This document shows, one piece after another, positions 1 to 8,206 of a stretch of 18,650 bases of DNA. The stretch comes from CAJBIL01 sp044359525 (GTDB lineage Bacteria; Pseudomonadota; Gammaproteobacteria; Burkholderiales; Rhodocyclaceae), in NCBI GenBank assembly GCA_044359525.1, contig JBIKLY010000070.1:1-18650 (forward strand), written 5' to 3'. The notes under the pieces are model-generated. The model had not been told where the DNA came from. It saw only the letters and a program-made list of their open reading frames with translations, and did not search any database. Within the stretch, counting starts at the first letter, position 1, and the number at the start of each line of letters is the position of its first letter. The position numbers were made by a program, and so were the translations under genes.

Positions 1-396
1 CGCCGCGTTCGCCTGGACTACCCCTTGTGCGCCGATTCTGGCGTCGATGGCCGCCTTACCGGGCAGGCGCAGCGGACGTTCGAGCGCCGCGCGCCATTCG
101 CTGTAGCGCTGGCTGGCAGTCGTCTGCACGCCATTGACGTTACGCTGCTGGCCCTCGATGCGCATTCCCCACTCGTGCGGCCCGGCTTCGAGCCGGTCAC
201 GGTTGGCTGCTTCGGCGCCAATCATCGCGTAGGCGGCCTGCGCCATCGGCGCCTGCCGGATGGCGGTGAGCGCCTGATCGAGCGGCGGCAGGTCCGTCGG
301 GTAGGCGATCGGCGCTTCAGCGCTTTGGGCAAACGCTGTGCTGAAGCAGATCGCCAATGCAGCAGTTAGAGACAGGTATTTGAACAGGCGCTTCAA
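1..396 (-). CDS. TolC/CzcC-family outer membrane efflux channel, N-terminal part (cut by window edge)
   Basis: This is the first 132 codons of a gene that runs off the left edge. The likely start is TTG at 396-394, because it gives a clean Sec signal peptide (MKRLFKYLSLTAALAICFSTAFA, cleavage after AFA) and has GGGAGAG about 5 bases upstream. The TTG overlaps the TGA of the DUF3240 gene (TTGA), so translation is probably coupled. After the signal peptide come helical segments rich in Ala, Glu and Arg, with the pattern W-x-A-A-L-E-R-P-L-R-L-P-G-K, as in CzcC-type TolC relatives. Its place at the end of an RND metal-efflux operon supports a role as the outer-membrane exit duct of the tripartite pump. 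The C-terminal part cannot be seen. The TolC-superfamily call is firm; metal specificity is not shown. Confidence 0.82.
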   Translation of the reverse strand, partial: MKRLFKYLSLTAALAICFSTAFAQSAEAPIAYPTDLPPLDQALTAIRQAPMAQAAYAMIGAEAANRDRLEAGPHEWGMRIEGQQRNVNGVQTTASQRYSEWRAALERPLRLPGKAAIDARIGAQGVVQANAA

Positions 397-704
397 TTGA
401 CTCTCCCGTAGATGAGTACCGGGAATGCCCAGTAGGTGATTTCGGCACGCGGCAGGCGCTCGCGTAGCGCGGCGAGGATGCCGTCGATATCTTCGCCCGC
501 CATCAGCAGCTTGAACTCGCACAATCGGGAGCGGCCACGCACTTGTTCGGCGACGTTGGCGTAGCCGATGCGTGCGCCGTGCCCGTCGATAAGCTGTGAG
601 CCGAAGCGGCGAACGATCTCATCGTGTTCGAGCAGGATGTCGATGATCATTTCCTCCAGTTCGTGAGGCGCGATGAGCATCAGGTAGACGTCGGGCTGCT
701 TCAT
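393..704 (-). CDS. DUF3240 family protein, PII-like small protein of RND metal-efflux operons
   Basis: A 103-residue protein with no signal peptide, so presumably cytosolic. The predicted order is strand (VYLMLIAP, residues 6-13), helix (about 15-28), two strands around a loop (about 34-68), helix (about 73-84) and a last strand (AEITYWAFPVLIYG). That is the ferredoxin-like beta-alpha-beta-beta-alpha-beta arrangement of the PII/CutA group, and the sequence resembles the DUF3240 family often found next to CzcA/CusA pumps. Its ATG overlaps the pump's stop codon (ATGA at 704-701), and its TGA overlaps the TTG of the channel gene, so it sits between pump and channel at fixed stoichiometry. A regulatory or metal-sensing role on the cytosolic face of the pump is an inference. 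The family has no established biochemical function that I know of. Confidence 0.8.
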   Translation of the reverse strand: MKQPDVYLMLIAPHELEEMIIDILLEHDEIVRRFGSQLIDGHGARIGYANVAEQVRGRSRLCEFKLLMAGEDIDGILAALRERLPRAEITYWAFPVLIYGRVN

Positions 705-3700
705 GTTTTTTCTCCCGGTTTGTGCTCGGCTTCTTTCTCAAACCGGCGATAGAGAATCGGCAGCAGGAGCAGGGTGAGCAGGGTCGAGGTGACCAGTCCG
801 CCAATCACGACGATGGCCAGCGGTTTCTGGATTTCCGAGCCGGGACCGCTGGCAAAGAGCAGGGGAACGAGGCCGAAGGCGGCAATCGAGGCTGTCATCA
901 GCACCGGGCGCAACCGCCGTTTGGCGCCCTCGACGACGACTTGCGTCAAGGGCAGCCCTTGCGCACGCAACTGGTTGAAATAGGTGACCATCACCACGCC
1001 GTTGAGTACGGCGATGCCGAGCAGGGCGATGAAGCCGACCGAGGCCGGCACCGACAGGTATTCGCCGGAAGCAAGCAGGGCGAAGATGCCACCGACCATG
1101 GCGAAGGGAACGTTGGAGAGGACCAGGGCCGCCTGCCGGATCGAGCCAAAAGTTGAAAACAGCAGCAGGAAAATCAGCGCCAGCGCGATCGGCACCACGA
1201 TCGCGAGACGCTTTGCGGCGCGCTGCTGGTTCTCGAACTGACCCCCCCAGACAATGGTATAGCCCGGTGGGATCTGCAGTTTTTGCGCAACGCCGAGCTT
1301 GGCTTCTTCGACAAAGCCAACGAGGTCGCGGCCGCGTACGTTGGACTGGATGACGACATAGCGCTGTGCATTCTCGCGGTCGACCTTGACCGGCCCTTCG
1401 ACGCGCTCGATGCGTGCGACCTGCGCCAGCGGTACTGTGTTGCCGTCCGGCAGGGTGATGCGCAGCGCGCTGAAACGCTCGACGCTCTCGCGAACGCCGG
1501 CGCTGCCGCCCGCACCGCGGATGACGAGCGGCGTGCGGCGGCCGGGTTCGATTACCAGCCCGGCCGGCTGGCCTTCGACGACGCTCTTCAGCGACGCTTG
1601 CAGTTCCTCGATGTTCAGGCCGAGGCGGCCGGCGGCCAGGCGATCGACGTCGACGCGCAGGTATTGCACGCCGTCGTTCTTCAGTGTGAAGGCATCTTCG
1701 CTGCCACGCGTGTTCTTGAGCAGCGTTTCGATTTCTCCGGCCAGCCGCGACAGTTCGCCGAGGTCGGGGCCGAAGACCTTGACCGCGATGTCGCCGCGTA
1801 CACCGGTCAGCATTTCAGCAACGCGCATTTCGATCGGCTGCGTAAAACTGTAGGTGATGCCCGGAAAGTCCTTCATGACCTCTCGCAACTGGTCGGCGAG
1901 CCACGCCTTGCTTGGCGTTCGCCACTGGGCAATTGGCTTGAGAACGAGAAAGGTATCGGTCTGGTTGAGCCCCATCGGATCGAGCCCGAGTTCGTCGGCG
2001 CCCGAGCGGGCGACGATCTCTCTGACCTCCGGTACCCGTTCCAGGATGGCGCGCTGGACGCGCAGATCGAGTTCGATGGTCTGTTCCAGGCTGATCGACG
2101 GTAGTTTTTCGAGCTGGACGATCAGGTCGCCTTCGTCCATCGTTGGCATGAAAGTCTTGCCCAGCAGCATGTAGGCGCCACCGGCCGCGAATAGCAGAGC
2201 GAGGGCGCCGATGATGACCGGCCGCGTGTTGGCCAGCGCCCAGTCGAGCGAAGGTGCATAAATTGCGTTGAGCTTGCGCACCAGCCATGGCTCGTGGTGT
2301 TCGCCGCGTTTCATGAGCATCGACGCAAGCACCGGGATGACGGTGAGCGCGAGCAGCAGCGAGGCCGAAAGGGCGAAGACGATGGTCAGCGCGACCGGAA
2401 TGAACAGCTTTCCCTCCAGCCCTTCGAGTGTCAGCAGCGGCACGAAAACGATGACGATGATCAGGATGCCGGAAGCCACCGGCGCCGCGACTTCGCGCAC
2501 TGCGCGGTAGATGACGTGGAGCAGGGGTAGCTTCTGCGTGGCGCCGGGTTGCGACAGGCTGGCCTCGACGTTCTCGATGATCACCACGGCCGCGTCAACC
2601 AGCATACCGATGGCGATGGCCAGACCGCCAAGGCTCATCAGGTTAGCCGACAGGCCGAAGGTGTTCATCAGGATGAAGGTGAACAGCGCCGAGAGCGGCA
2701 GGATGGTAGCGACGACCAGTGCGGCGCGCAGATTGCCGAGGAAGGCGAGGAGCAGAATGACGACGAGCACGATGGCTTCGAGCAGCGCCTTCGAGACGGT
2801 ACCGACGGCGCGTTCGACGAGGTTGCCACGGTCGTAGAACGGCACGATTTTGGTACCGGCCGGCAGCGTGGGTTCGATTTCGGCCAGCCGGGTGCGCACG
2901 GCGTCGACCACCGATTGCGCATTGGCGCCGCGCAGCCCCAGGACCAGGCCCTCAACCGCTTCACCTTTGCCGTCCTTGGTCACCGCACCGTAGCGGGTGA
3001 GGCTGCCGATGCCGACTTTCGCGACATCACCGACGCGAACCACTGTGCCGCCTTTGGTCGAGACAACGATGGCGCGCAGGTCGTCGAGCGTGCGGATGGC
3101 GCCCTCGACGCGAACGAGCAGGGTTTCTTCGCTCTCGGTGATGCGGCCCGAACCGTCGTTGCGGTTGTTGGTCTCAAGCGCCTGCTTCAGTTCGCCAAGC
3201 ATGAGGCCGCGCGCATTGAGCGCCGCCGGGTCGGGGATGACTTCGAAACTGCGGGCGTGGCCACCGAGGCTGTTAACGTCGGCGACGCCGCGCAGGGTGC
3301 GCAGTTGCGGGCGGATCGTCCAGTCGAGCAGGCTGCGCTTTTCTTCCAGAGAGAGCGGGCCTTCAATTGTAAACATGAACATTTCGCCGAGCGGCGTGGT
3401 GATCGGCGCCAGACCGCCGGAGGCCTGCGCCGGCAAATCCTTCATCACGTTGGAGAGGCGCTCGGCGACCTGCTGGCGTGCCCAGTAGAGGTCGGTACCA
3501 TCGTCGAAATCGATCGTCACGTCGGTCAGCGCGTACTTGGAGACAGCACGCAGGATGCGCTGGCGCGGGATACCGAGCATTTCCTGCTCGATCGGTACGG
3601 TGATGCGCGTTTCGACTTCCTCCGGCGTCATGCCCGGCGCCTTGATGATGATCTTGACCTGTGTTGTCGAAACGTCGGGGAAAGCGTCGATCGGCAGCTG

Positions 3701-3796
3701 GGTAAAAGCAAGAGTACCGGCGCCGATCAGTAGTGCCGTCAGCACGAGAACGAGCAGGCGCTGGGTCAGCGCGAAGGAAATCAGTCGGGCGAGCAT
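701..3796 (-). CDS. czcA: Heavy-metal efflux RND transporter, CzcA/CusA family
   Basis: A full-length inner-membrane RND pump of 1031 residues, the usual size for the HME-RND family. It uses proton motive force to drive metal cations through the adaptor and outer-membrane channel. Visible marks are the N-terminal membrane helix (about 9-29), the porter-domain phrase APGMTPEEVETRITVPIE (about 53-70), a block of helices at about 335-480, a second periplasmic domain opening with FMPTMDEGDL (about 549), and the C-terminal helices with GGQFENQQRA and VPFAMVGG. In the fourth transmembrane helix the proton-relay signature is AIGMLVDAAVVIIEN, with D401 and E408 kept but Ala-395 where CzcA has Asp-402. 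This is closer to CusA-type (Cu/Ag) pumps than to CzcA itself. Of the three CusA metal-binding methionines only one (in AEMLTG) seems conserved, so the substrate is open. It follows the adaptor gene by 3 bases. Confidence 0.93.
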   Translation of the reverse strand: MLARLISFALTQRLLVLVLTALLIGAGTLAFTQLPIDAFPDVSTTQVKIIIKAPGMTPEEVETRITVPIEQEMLGIPRQRILRAVSKYALTDVTIDFDDGTDLYWARQQVAERLSNVMKDLPAQASGGLAPITTPLGEMFMFTIEGPLSLEEKRSLLDWTIRPQLRTLRGVADVNSLGGHARSFEVIPDPAALNARGLMLGELKQALETNNRNDGSGRITESEETLLVRVEGAIRTLDDLRAIVVSTKGGTVVRVGDVAKVGIGSLTRYGAVTKDGKGEAVEGLVLGLRGANAQSVVDAVRTRLAEIEPTLPAGTKIVPFYDRGNLVERAVGTVSKALLEAIVLVVILLLAFLGNLRAALVVATILPLSALFTFILMNTFGLSANLMSLGGLAIAIGMLVDAAVVIIENVEASLSQPGATQKLPLLHVIYRAVREVAAPVASGILIIVIVFVPLLTLEGLEGKLFIPVALTIVFALSASLLLALTVIPVLASMLMKRGEHHEPWLVRKLNAIYAPSLDWALANTRPVIIGALALLFAAGGAYMLLGKTFMPTMDEGDLIVQLEKLPSISLEQTIELDLRVQRAILERVPEVREIVARSGADELGLDPMGLNQTDTFLVLKPIAQWRTPSKAWLADQLREVMKDFPGITYSFTQPIEMRVAEMLTGVRGDIAVKVFGPDLGELSRLAGEIETLLKNTRGSEDAFTLKNDGVQYLRVDVDRLAAGRLGLNIEELQASLKSVVEGQPAGLVIEPGRRTPLVIRGAGGSAGVRESVERFSALRITLPDGNTVPLAQVARIERVEGPVKVDRENAQRYVVIQSNVRGRDLVGFVEEAKLGVAQKLQIPPGYTIVWGGQFENQQRAAKRLAIVVPIALALIFLLLFSTFGSIRQAALVLSNVPFAMVGGIFALLASGEYLSVPASVGFIALLGIAVLNGVVMVTYFNQLRAQGLPLTQVVVEGAKRRLRPVLMTASIAAFGLVPLLFASGPGSEIQKPLAIVVIGGLVTSTLLTLLLLPILYRRFEKEAEHKPGEKT

Positions 3797-3799
3797 GGC

Positions 3800-4903
3800 T
3801 TATTCCGCCTTCGCGCCAAGCCAGGCGCTTTTGAGCGAGGCCAGTCCCTTGACGGCAATCAACGTATCGGGTTTGAGTGCGGGGGATTGCAGCAAGACCT
3901 GCTCGCCGGCCTGCCCGCTGACGGTGACCGGCAGTGGGTGGAAGCCATCCGTTTCGGCGACGAAAACGAAGGACTTGCCGTCCACGCGGATCACAGCGGA
4001 TTGCGCAACGCGGAAGGTTTTGTCATCGGCGGGTACATCAATCGCCGCTTCGACCATCTGCCCCGGAGATAGCTTGTCGATGCCGCTGTCGAGGCGGGCG
4101 CGCACAATGACCGTCTGGTTGCCGGCGCTGATTTGCCGGCCGACACTGATGATCTTGCCGGTGGCGCCGGCTGACGCGATCCGTACTGGTAGCCCTGTGC
4201 GCAACTGTGCGGCGAGTGCTGCCGGCGTCTGGATTTCGAGCCAGAGCGGCGAGAGCTTGCCGATTTTGAACAGCGGCGCAGCGGCTTCGACGCGCTGTCC
4301 TGGTTGTGCCGATTGTTCGAGAACAATGCCGTCGATTGGTGCGTTGATCAGCAGTTCGCTCGGCAAGCCGCGATTTTTTTGCAGCGCCGAGAGTCCCGCC
4401 TCGGAGACACCGGCCAGAAGCAATTCCTCGCGCCGCGCGGCGAGTGCGACGGCGGCTTGCTGGTAGTTGCTGCGAGTCGTTTGATGGCGCGATTCAGCGA
4501 TGATGCCTTCGCTGAACAGTTGTTCATCGCGCCTTGCCGCTTGCGCAGCGAGCTGCGCCTGCTGCGCGGCCTGCAGATAGTCGCGTTCGACGCCGAGCAG
4601 CGCCGGGCTGGCCAGCCGTGCGAGTAATTGCCCCTTTTTAACCGTCTGCCCCGGCGTGACCTCAAGCTGGGTGACCAGCCCGGCCAGCGGTGCGGCGACG
4701 ACGCGCAACTGCTCGTTGGGCACCAGCACCTGTGCTGGCAGCCCGGCGGCGAGCCCGGCCCCGGTTGCTGCCAGCGCCTGCGTTTCAATGCCAAGCGCCT
4801 TGGCCTGTTGGGCGGTGATCGGAAGGGTGGGTATCTTTGTTGCAGGTTCAGCGGCAGATGCAGCGCTGGCAATCAGTAGAAGCGGAATCAGTAAAAGTCG
4901 CAT
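3800..4903 (-). CDS. czcB: CzcB-like periplasmic adaptor (membrane fusion protein) of metal RND pump
   Basis: A 367-residue adaptor that bridges the RND pump and the outer-membrane channel in the periplasm. It starts with a signal peptide (MRLLLIPLLLIASAASAAEP). Next come a lipoyl-like half (PLAGLVTQLEVTPGQTVKKGQLLARL, split in two by a hairpin), a coiled-coil hairpin rich in Ala, Gln and Glu (about 105-170), the second lipoyl half (INAPIDGIVLEQSAQPGQRV), and a beta-barrel and membrane-proximal domain (to about 360). There is no His-rich N-terminal metal-binding extension of the kind seen in the original CzcB. The start is supported by GAGGA seven bases before the ATG. It is the first gene of the operon, and an operator-like tandem site lies just upstream. 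Confidence 0.9.
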   Translation of the reverse strand: MRLLLIPLLLIASAASAAEPATKIPTLPITAQQAKALGIETQALAATGAGLAAGLPAQVLVPNEQLRVVAAPLAGLVTQLEVTPGQTVKKGQLLARLASPALLGVERDYLQAAQQAQLAAQAARRDEQLFSEGIIAESRHQTTRSNYQQAAVALAARREELLLAGVSEAGLSALQKNRGLPSELLINAPIDGIVLEQSAQPGQRVEAAAPLFKIGKLSPLWLEIQTPAALAAQLRTGLPVRIASAGATGKIISVGRQISAGNQTVIVRARLDSGIDKLSPGQMVEAAIDVPADDKTFRVAQSAVIRVDGKSFVFVAETDGFHPLPVTVSGQAGEQVLLQSPALKPDTLIAVKGLASLKSAWLGAKAE

Positions 4904-4932
4904 GGCGTCCTCGGCTAGTAGTCTTCATTCTG

Positions 4933-4958
4933 ATAAGGAAAACTTAAGGAAACCTTAT
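4933..4958 (-). promoter_or_regulatory. Tandem OmpR-type response-regulator site in front of the metal-efflux operon
   Basis: Read on the minus strand, the half-sites CTTAAG (4948-4943) and CTTATC (4937-4932) are 11 bases apart, each within the longer direct repeat TTTCCTTA. This matches the architecture of PmrA/QseB/CopR-class sites (two direct half-sites one helical turn apart). The same stretch can be read as an inverted repeat, TAAGG-AAA-CCTTA (4945-4957). It ends about 30 bases before the adaptor ATG, where it could overlap the -35 region of the promoter. No two-component genes are in the window to pair with it. The -10 element could not be fixed with confidence. Confidence 0.45.
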
Positions 4959-5052
4959 GAGAAATGGTCACGACATGCGACATGCGACTACCATGCGATG
5001 AAAAGCGCCGGCACTCTGTACGTTTGCGAACACAAGGCACCAGATAAATTGC

Positions 5053-5073
5053 GCGCGGCGGCTTTGCTGCGCG
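5053..5073 (-). terminator. Possible weak stem-loop downstream of chrA
   Basis: An imperfect GC-rich hairpin (arms around CGCGGCGGC and GCTGCGCG with a TTT loop) lies about 50-70 bases past the chrA stop. Read on the minus strand it is followed by CAATTTAT, only mildly U-rich. It could end the adenosyltransferase-chrA transcript before the efflux operon. The rest of the interval 4904-5121 holds the efflux operon's control region and no gene. Confidence 0.25.
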
Positions 5074-5121
5074 ACTATCACTTGTTCGGTGCGGTTGTCG
5101 GCAGGCGGCTTTTTCGCCAAA

Positions 5122-6492
<1,371 letters not shown>

Positions 6493-6507
6493 CTGCCACG
6501 CCGCTTT

Positions 6508-7071
6508 TCAGGCTGCCGATTTGCGGTTCTTGCCGTGTACCCACAGCACATCCGGTTGGCCGCCGGCCTGGTTGAGGGCGCGGCCGAGAACGAACATCAG
6601 GTCGGAGATGCGGTTCAGGTACTTGCGGGCAAATTCGGAGACATTTTCATTGTTGGCCAGATGCACGATGCGCCGCTCGGCACGGCGGGCGACGGTGCGC
6701 GAAAGGTGGGCAAAGGCCGCTGCACGGGTGCCGCCGGGCAGGATGAATTCCTTGAGTGGCGCAAGGCCATCGTTAAACTGTTCGACCAGGTCTTCGAGGC
6801 GTGTGATGTGTGCATCATTGATGATGTTCATGCCGGGAATGCACAGTTCACCACCGAGGTCGAAAAGGTCGTGCTGGATGCCGGTCAGCGCCTCGCGGAT
6901 GGAGGCCGGCAGGTCCTCGGTGAGTAGTAGCCCGATGGTTGAGTTCAGTTCGTCGACTTCGCCCATCGCTTCGATGCGCAGGCTGTCCTTGGCAACGCGT
7001 GAGCCGTCGCCGAGGCCGGTGGTGCCGGCATCGCCGGTACGTGTGACGATTTTTGAGAGACGGTTGCCCAT
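6508..7071 (-). CDS. pduO: PduO-type ATP:cob(I)alamin adenosyltransferase
   Basis: A 187-residue cytosolic enzyme that transfers the 5'-deoxyadenosyl group of ATP to cob(I)alamin, making coenzyme B12. The N-terminus carries the family ATP site TRTGDAGTTGLGDGSRVAKD (about 10-29), followed by RIEAMGEVDELNS (about 32-44). Downstream come the helical-bundle segments LSRTVARRAERRIV and LMFVLGRALNQ, with GGQPDVLW near the end. I chose the ATG at 7071-7069 because homology begins there and AGGA lies about 8 bases upstream. The frame stays open to an ATG at 7248, but that 59-residue extension crosses a likely promoter and encodes a tandem repeat. It is followed closely by chrA. Confidence 0.9.
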   Translation of the reverse strand: MGNRLSKIVTRTGDAGTTGLGDGSRVAKDSLRIEAMGEVDELNSTIGLLLTEDLPASIREALTGIQHDLFDLGGELCIPGMNIINDAHITRLEDLVEQFNDGLAPLKEFILPGGTRAAAFAHLSRTVARRAERRIVHLANNENVSEFARKYLNRISDLMFVLGRALNQAGGQPDVLWVHGKNRKSAA

Positions 7072-7101
7072 GTGCGGTGTCCTGACCAGAATTGACTTTG
7101 G

Positions 7102-7107
7102 ATTATA
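7102..7107 (-). promoter_or_regulatory. Predicted -10 element (TATAAT) for pduO-chrA
   Basis: A perfect TATAAT on the minus strand, 31-36 bases upstream of the chosen pduO ATG. Transcription would begin around 7095. No good -35 hexamer is visible 16-18 bases upstream; that region instead holds a GC-rich hairpin (7114-7129), so an activator or an alternative promoter layout is possible. Confidence 0.45.
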
Positions 7108-7113
7108 TCGGAA

Positions 7114-7135
7114 GGGGCTTGCATGCCCCGTTTTT
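7114..7135 (+). terminator. Terminator-like hairpin, plus-strand orientation
   Basis: A perfect 5-bp stem GGGGC/GCCCC with loop TTGCAT (itself part of GCATGC) is followed on the plus strand by GTTTTT, the form of a rho-independent terminator. There is no plus-strand gene upstream for it to end. It lies in the -35 area of the pduO promoter, so it may be an antisense terminator, a protein site, or chance. Confidence 0.3.
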
Positions 7136-7169
7136 GTGCCAGTCCCGGCGTTCTGTTGCGCGAAGTGGG

Positions 7170-7228
7170 CTTCGAGCAACGTTTCGGCCAACGCTTCGAG
7201 CAACGTTTCGGCCAACGCTTCGAACACG
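7170..7228. repeat. 12-bp imperfect tandem repeat, about five units
   Basis: Units CTTCGAGCAACG and TTTCGGCCAACG alternate twice (7170-7193 and 7194-7217 are identical 24-mers) and are followed by a diverged unit starting CTTCGAACACG. The repeat lies between the hemerythrin gene and the pduO promoter. Read on the minus strand in the pduO frame it encodes repeats of E-A-L-A-E-T-L-L. The rest of 7229-7323 holds a 12-bp perfect palindrome TCGGTTAACCGA (7291-7302) and no gene. Confidence 0.8.
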
Positions 7229-7323
7229 CGGCGCGCGCCGGGTTCCATGGCGTTTGTCGTCTAACTGTTCGAGCCGACCCTCTGGCGCCTTCGGTTAACC
7301 GAGACCCTGATTGATCCTTCGAC

Positions 7324-7809
7324 TTACCAGAATCTCCACCAGACTCGTTTGGCCTGTGCTGCCCCGGCACTTTCCGGGGCGCTACCGGCGTGCCGGGCAA
7401 GCTCCGATGCCTCGTAGTGCGTGCTGAAGTGCTGATCGCTGCTGCTGATGTGTTGTGACCACCAGTGTTTATGCGAATCCAGAATTGCCGTGGAAATCGT
7501 CGCGCTTTCGTTGTCCAGCTTGCGCTGCAGCGTCTGCAGCTGCTCCAGTACGGCTTCGTGCTGCGCTTTGTGGGCGGCGTAACCTGCGTACTGCGTCAGG
7601 CGCATCAAGCTCTCTTCGAACAGAAAATGCGCCTGCGCGCTTTCGGTCAGTTGATCGAAAATTTCACGCAAAGTGTTCTGGTCACGATTTTCGTTGATCG
7701 CAACATACAACTGATTGATCAGCGTGATGAGTTCCTTGTGTTGCTCATCAACATCCTGCGTGCGAACGCTGAAATCGTCGCTCCAAAGGAAGAATCCGGT
7801 TGCAGTCAA
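7324..7809 (-). CDS. Bacteriohemerythrin (hemerythrin-like di-iron oxygen-binding protein)
   Basis: A single-domain hemerythrin of 161 residues that should bind oxygen at a di-iron site in the cytosol. All seven ligands are present: H24 (DEQHK), H61 and E65 (HFLFE), H80 and H84 (HKAQH), H120 and D125 (HISSSD). It opens with the typical FLWSDDFSV. I chose the TTG at 7809-7807 because GGAG lies nine bases upstream and the domain begins at once. Another TTG at 7881 in the same frame would add 24 residues but has no ribosome site. After the domain there is a tail of about 30 residues rich in Ala and Ser, ending in KRVWWRFW, which is longer than usual. It is transcribed divergently from the GntR regulator. 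Likely roles are oxygen supply or sensing in a microaerobic organism. Confidence 0.88.
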   Translation of the reverse strand: MTATGFFLWSDDFSVRTQDVDEQHKELITLINQLYVAINENRDQNTLREIFDQLTESAQAHFLFEESLMRLTQYAGYAAHKAQHEAVLEQLQTLQRKLDNESATISTAILDSHKHWWSQHISSSDQHFSTHYEASELARHAGSAPESAGAAQAKRVWWRFW

Positions 7810-8206
7810 AAGAAAAATCTCCGTGTTGGGAGGGTTGCCGGGCAGGCTTGGCAAAGGTCCGAATTCAACGCCCTGCGGCAACTGAACGAGCGCGCTATAT
7901 TACTTTAGTCTTAGGCTCGGGCAGTGTGCAGTATTTCTCGAAATTCTCGTCCCCGGCGTTTGTTTTCGCGAGAGAGCCGCCCTGCAAAAAAGGACTACAT
8001 CCCCGCCCTGCGTTGGCTGATAATGCTGCAGAAGGTTTTTTAGCTTGATGATTTGCTGGTAAGTGCCCCGACGCTGGCTGGCAGGAGCGCTTTCCGCGCA
8101 ATTTTTACCCCGTGAAATACTGTATTTGCCGATGTTGCACGGCAAGTTTGCGCCGGCCCCGCTTTGTAGTATCCTTGGAGAAAAGTTGTCGGACAACCTG
8201 ACCATT
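7810..8206. other. Divergent intergenic region between hemerythrin and GntR genes
   Basis: About 400 bases without a convincing gene. The hemerythrin side has a TAATAT at 7902-7897 (minus strand) that could be a -10 element, without a good -35. The regulator side has TAGTAT at 8167-8172 as a possible -10 and the operator-like palindrome at 8186-8196. Short open frames here lack ribosome sites and protein-like composition. No RNA gene or riboswitch was recognised. Confidence 0.5.
8186..8196. promoter_or_regulatory. FadR-subfamily GntR operator (TTGTCGGACAA)
   Basis: This 11-bp perfect palindrome fits the FadR-subfamily consensus TNGTNNNACNA exactly. It lies 10 bases before the chosen ATG of a FadR-subfamily regulator gene and just downstream of a possible -10 (8167-8172). 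That position suits repression by the encoded protein, and because the glc genes follow closely it would control them too. No second copy is visible in the short gap before glcD. Confidence 0.6.

Noticed and set aside
2549..3733. Long plus-strand open frame of 394 codons opposite the RND pump gene
   Set aside because: It lies wholly antisense to a pump gene with clear family motifs, its product is a repetitive Asp/Arg/Gln-rich chain with no domain, and it is a normal by-product of GC-rich third codon positions.
7810..7881. Longer N-terminus for the hemerythrin (TTG at 7881)
   Set aside because: There is no ribosome site before it, whereas the TTG at 7809 has GGAG at good spacing and leads directly into the domain.
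8063..8206. Longer N-terminus for the GntR regulator (starts at 8063 or 8132)
   Set aside because: The added residues do not look like part of the family and would be encoded across the likely promoter and operator. The helix-turn-helix begins about 10 residues after the ATG at 8207.
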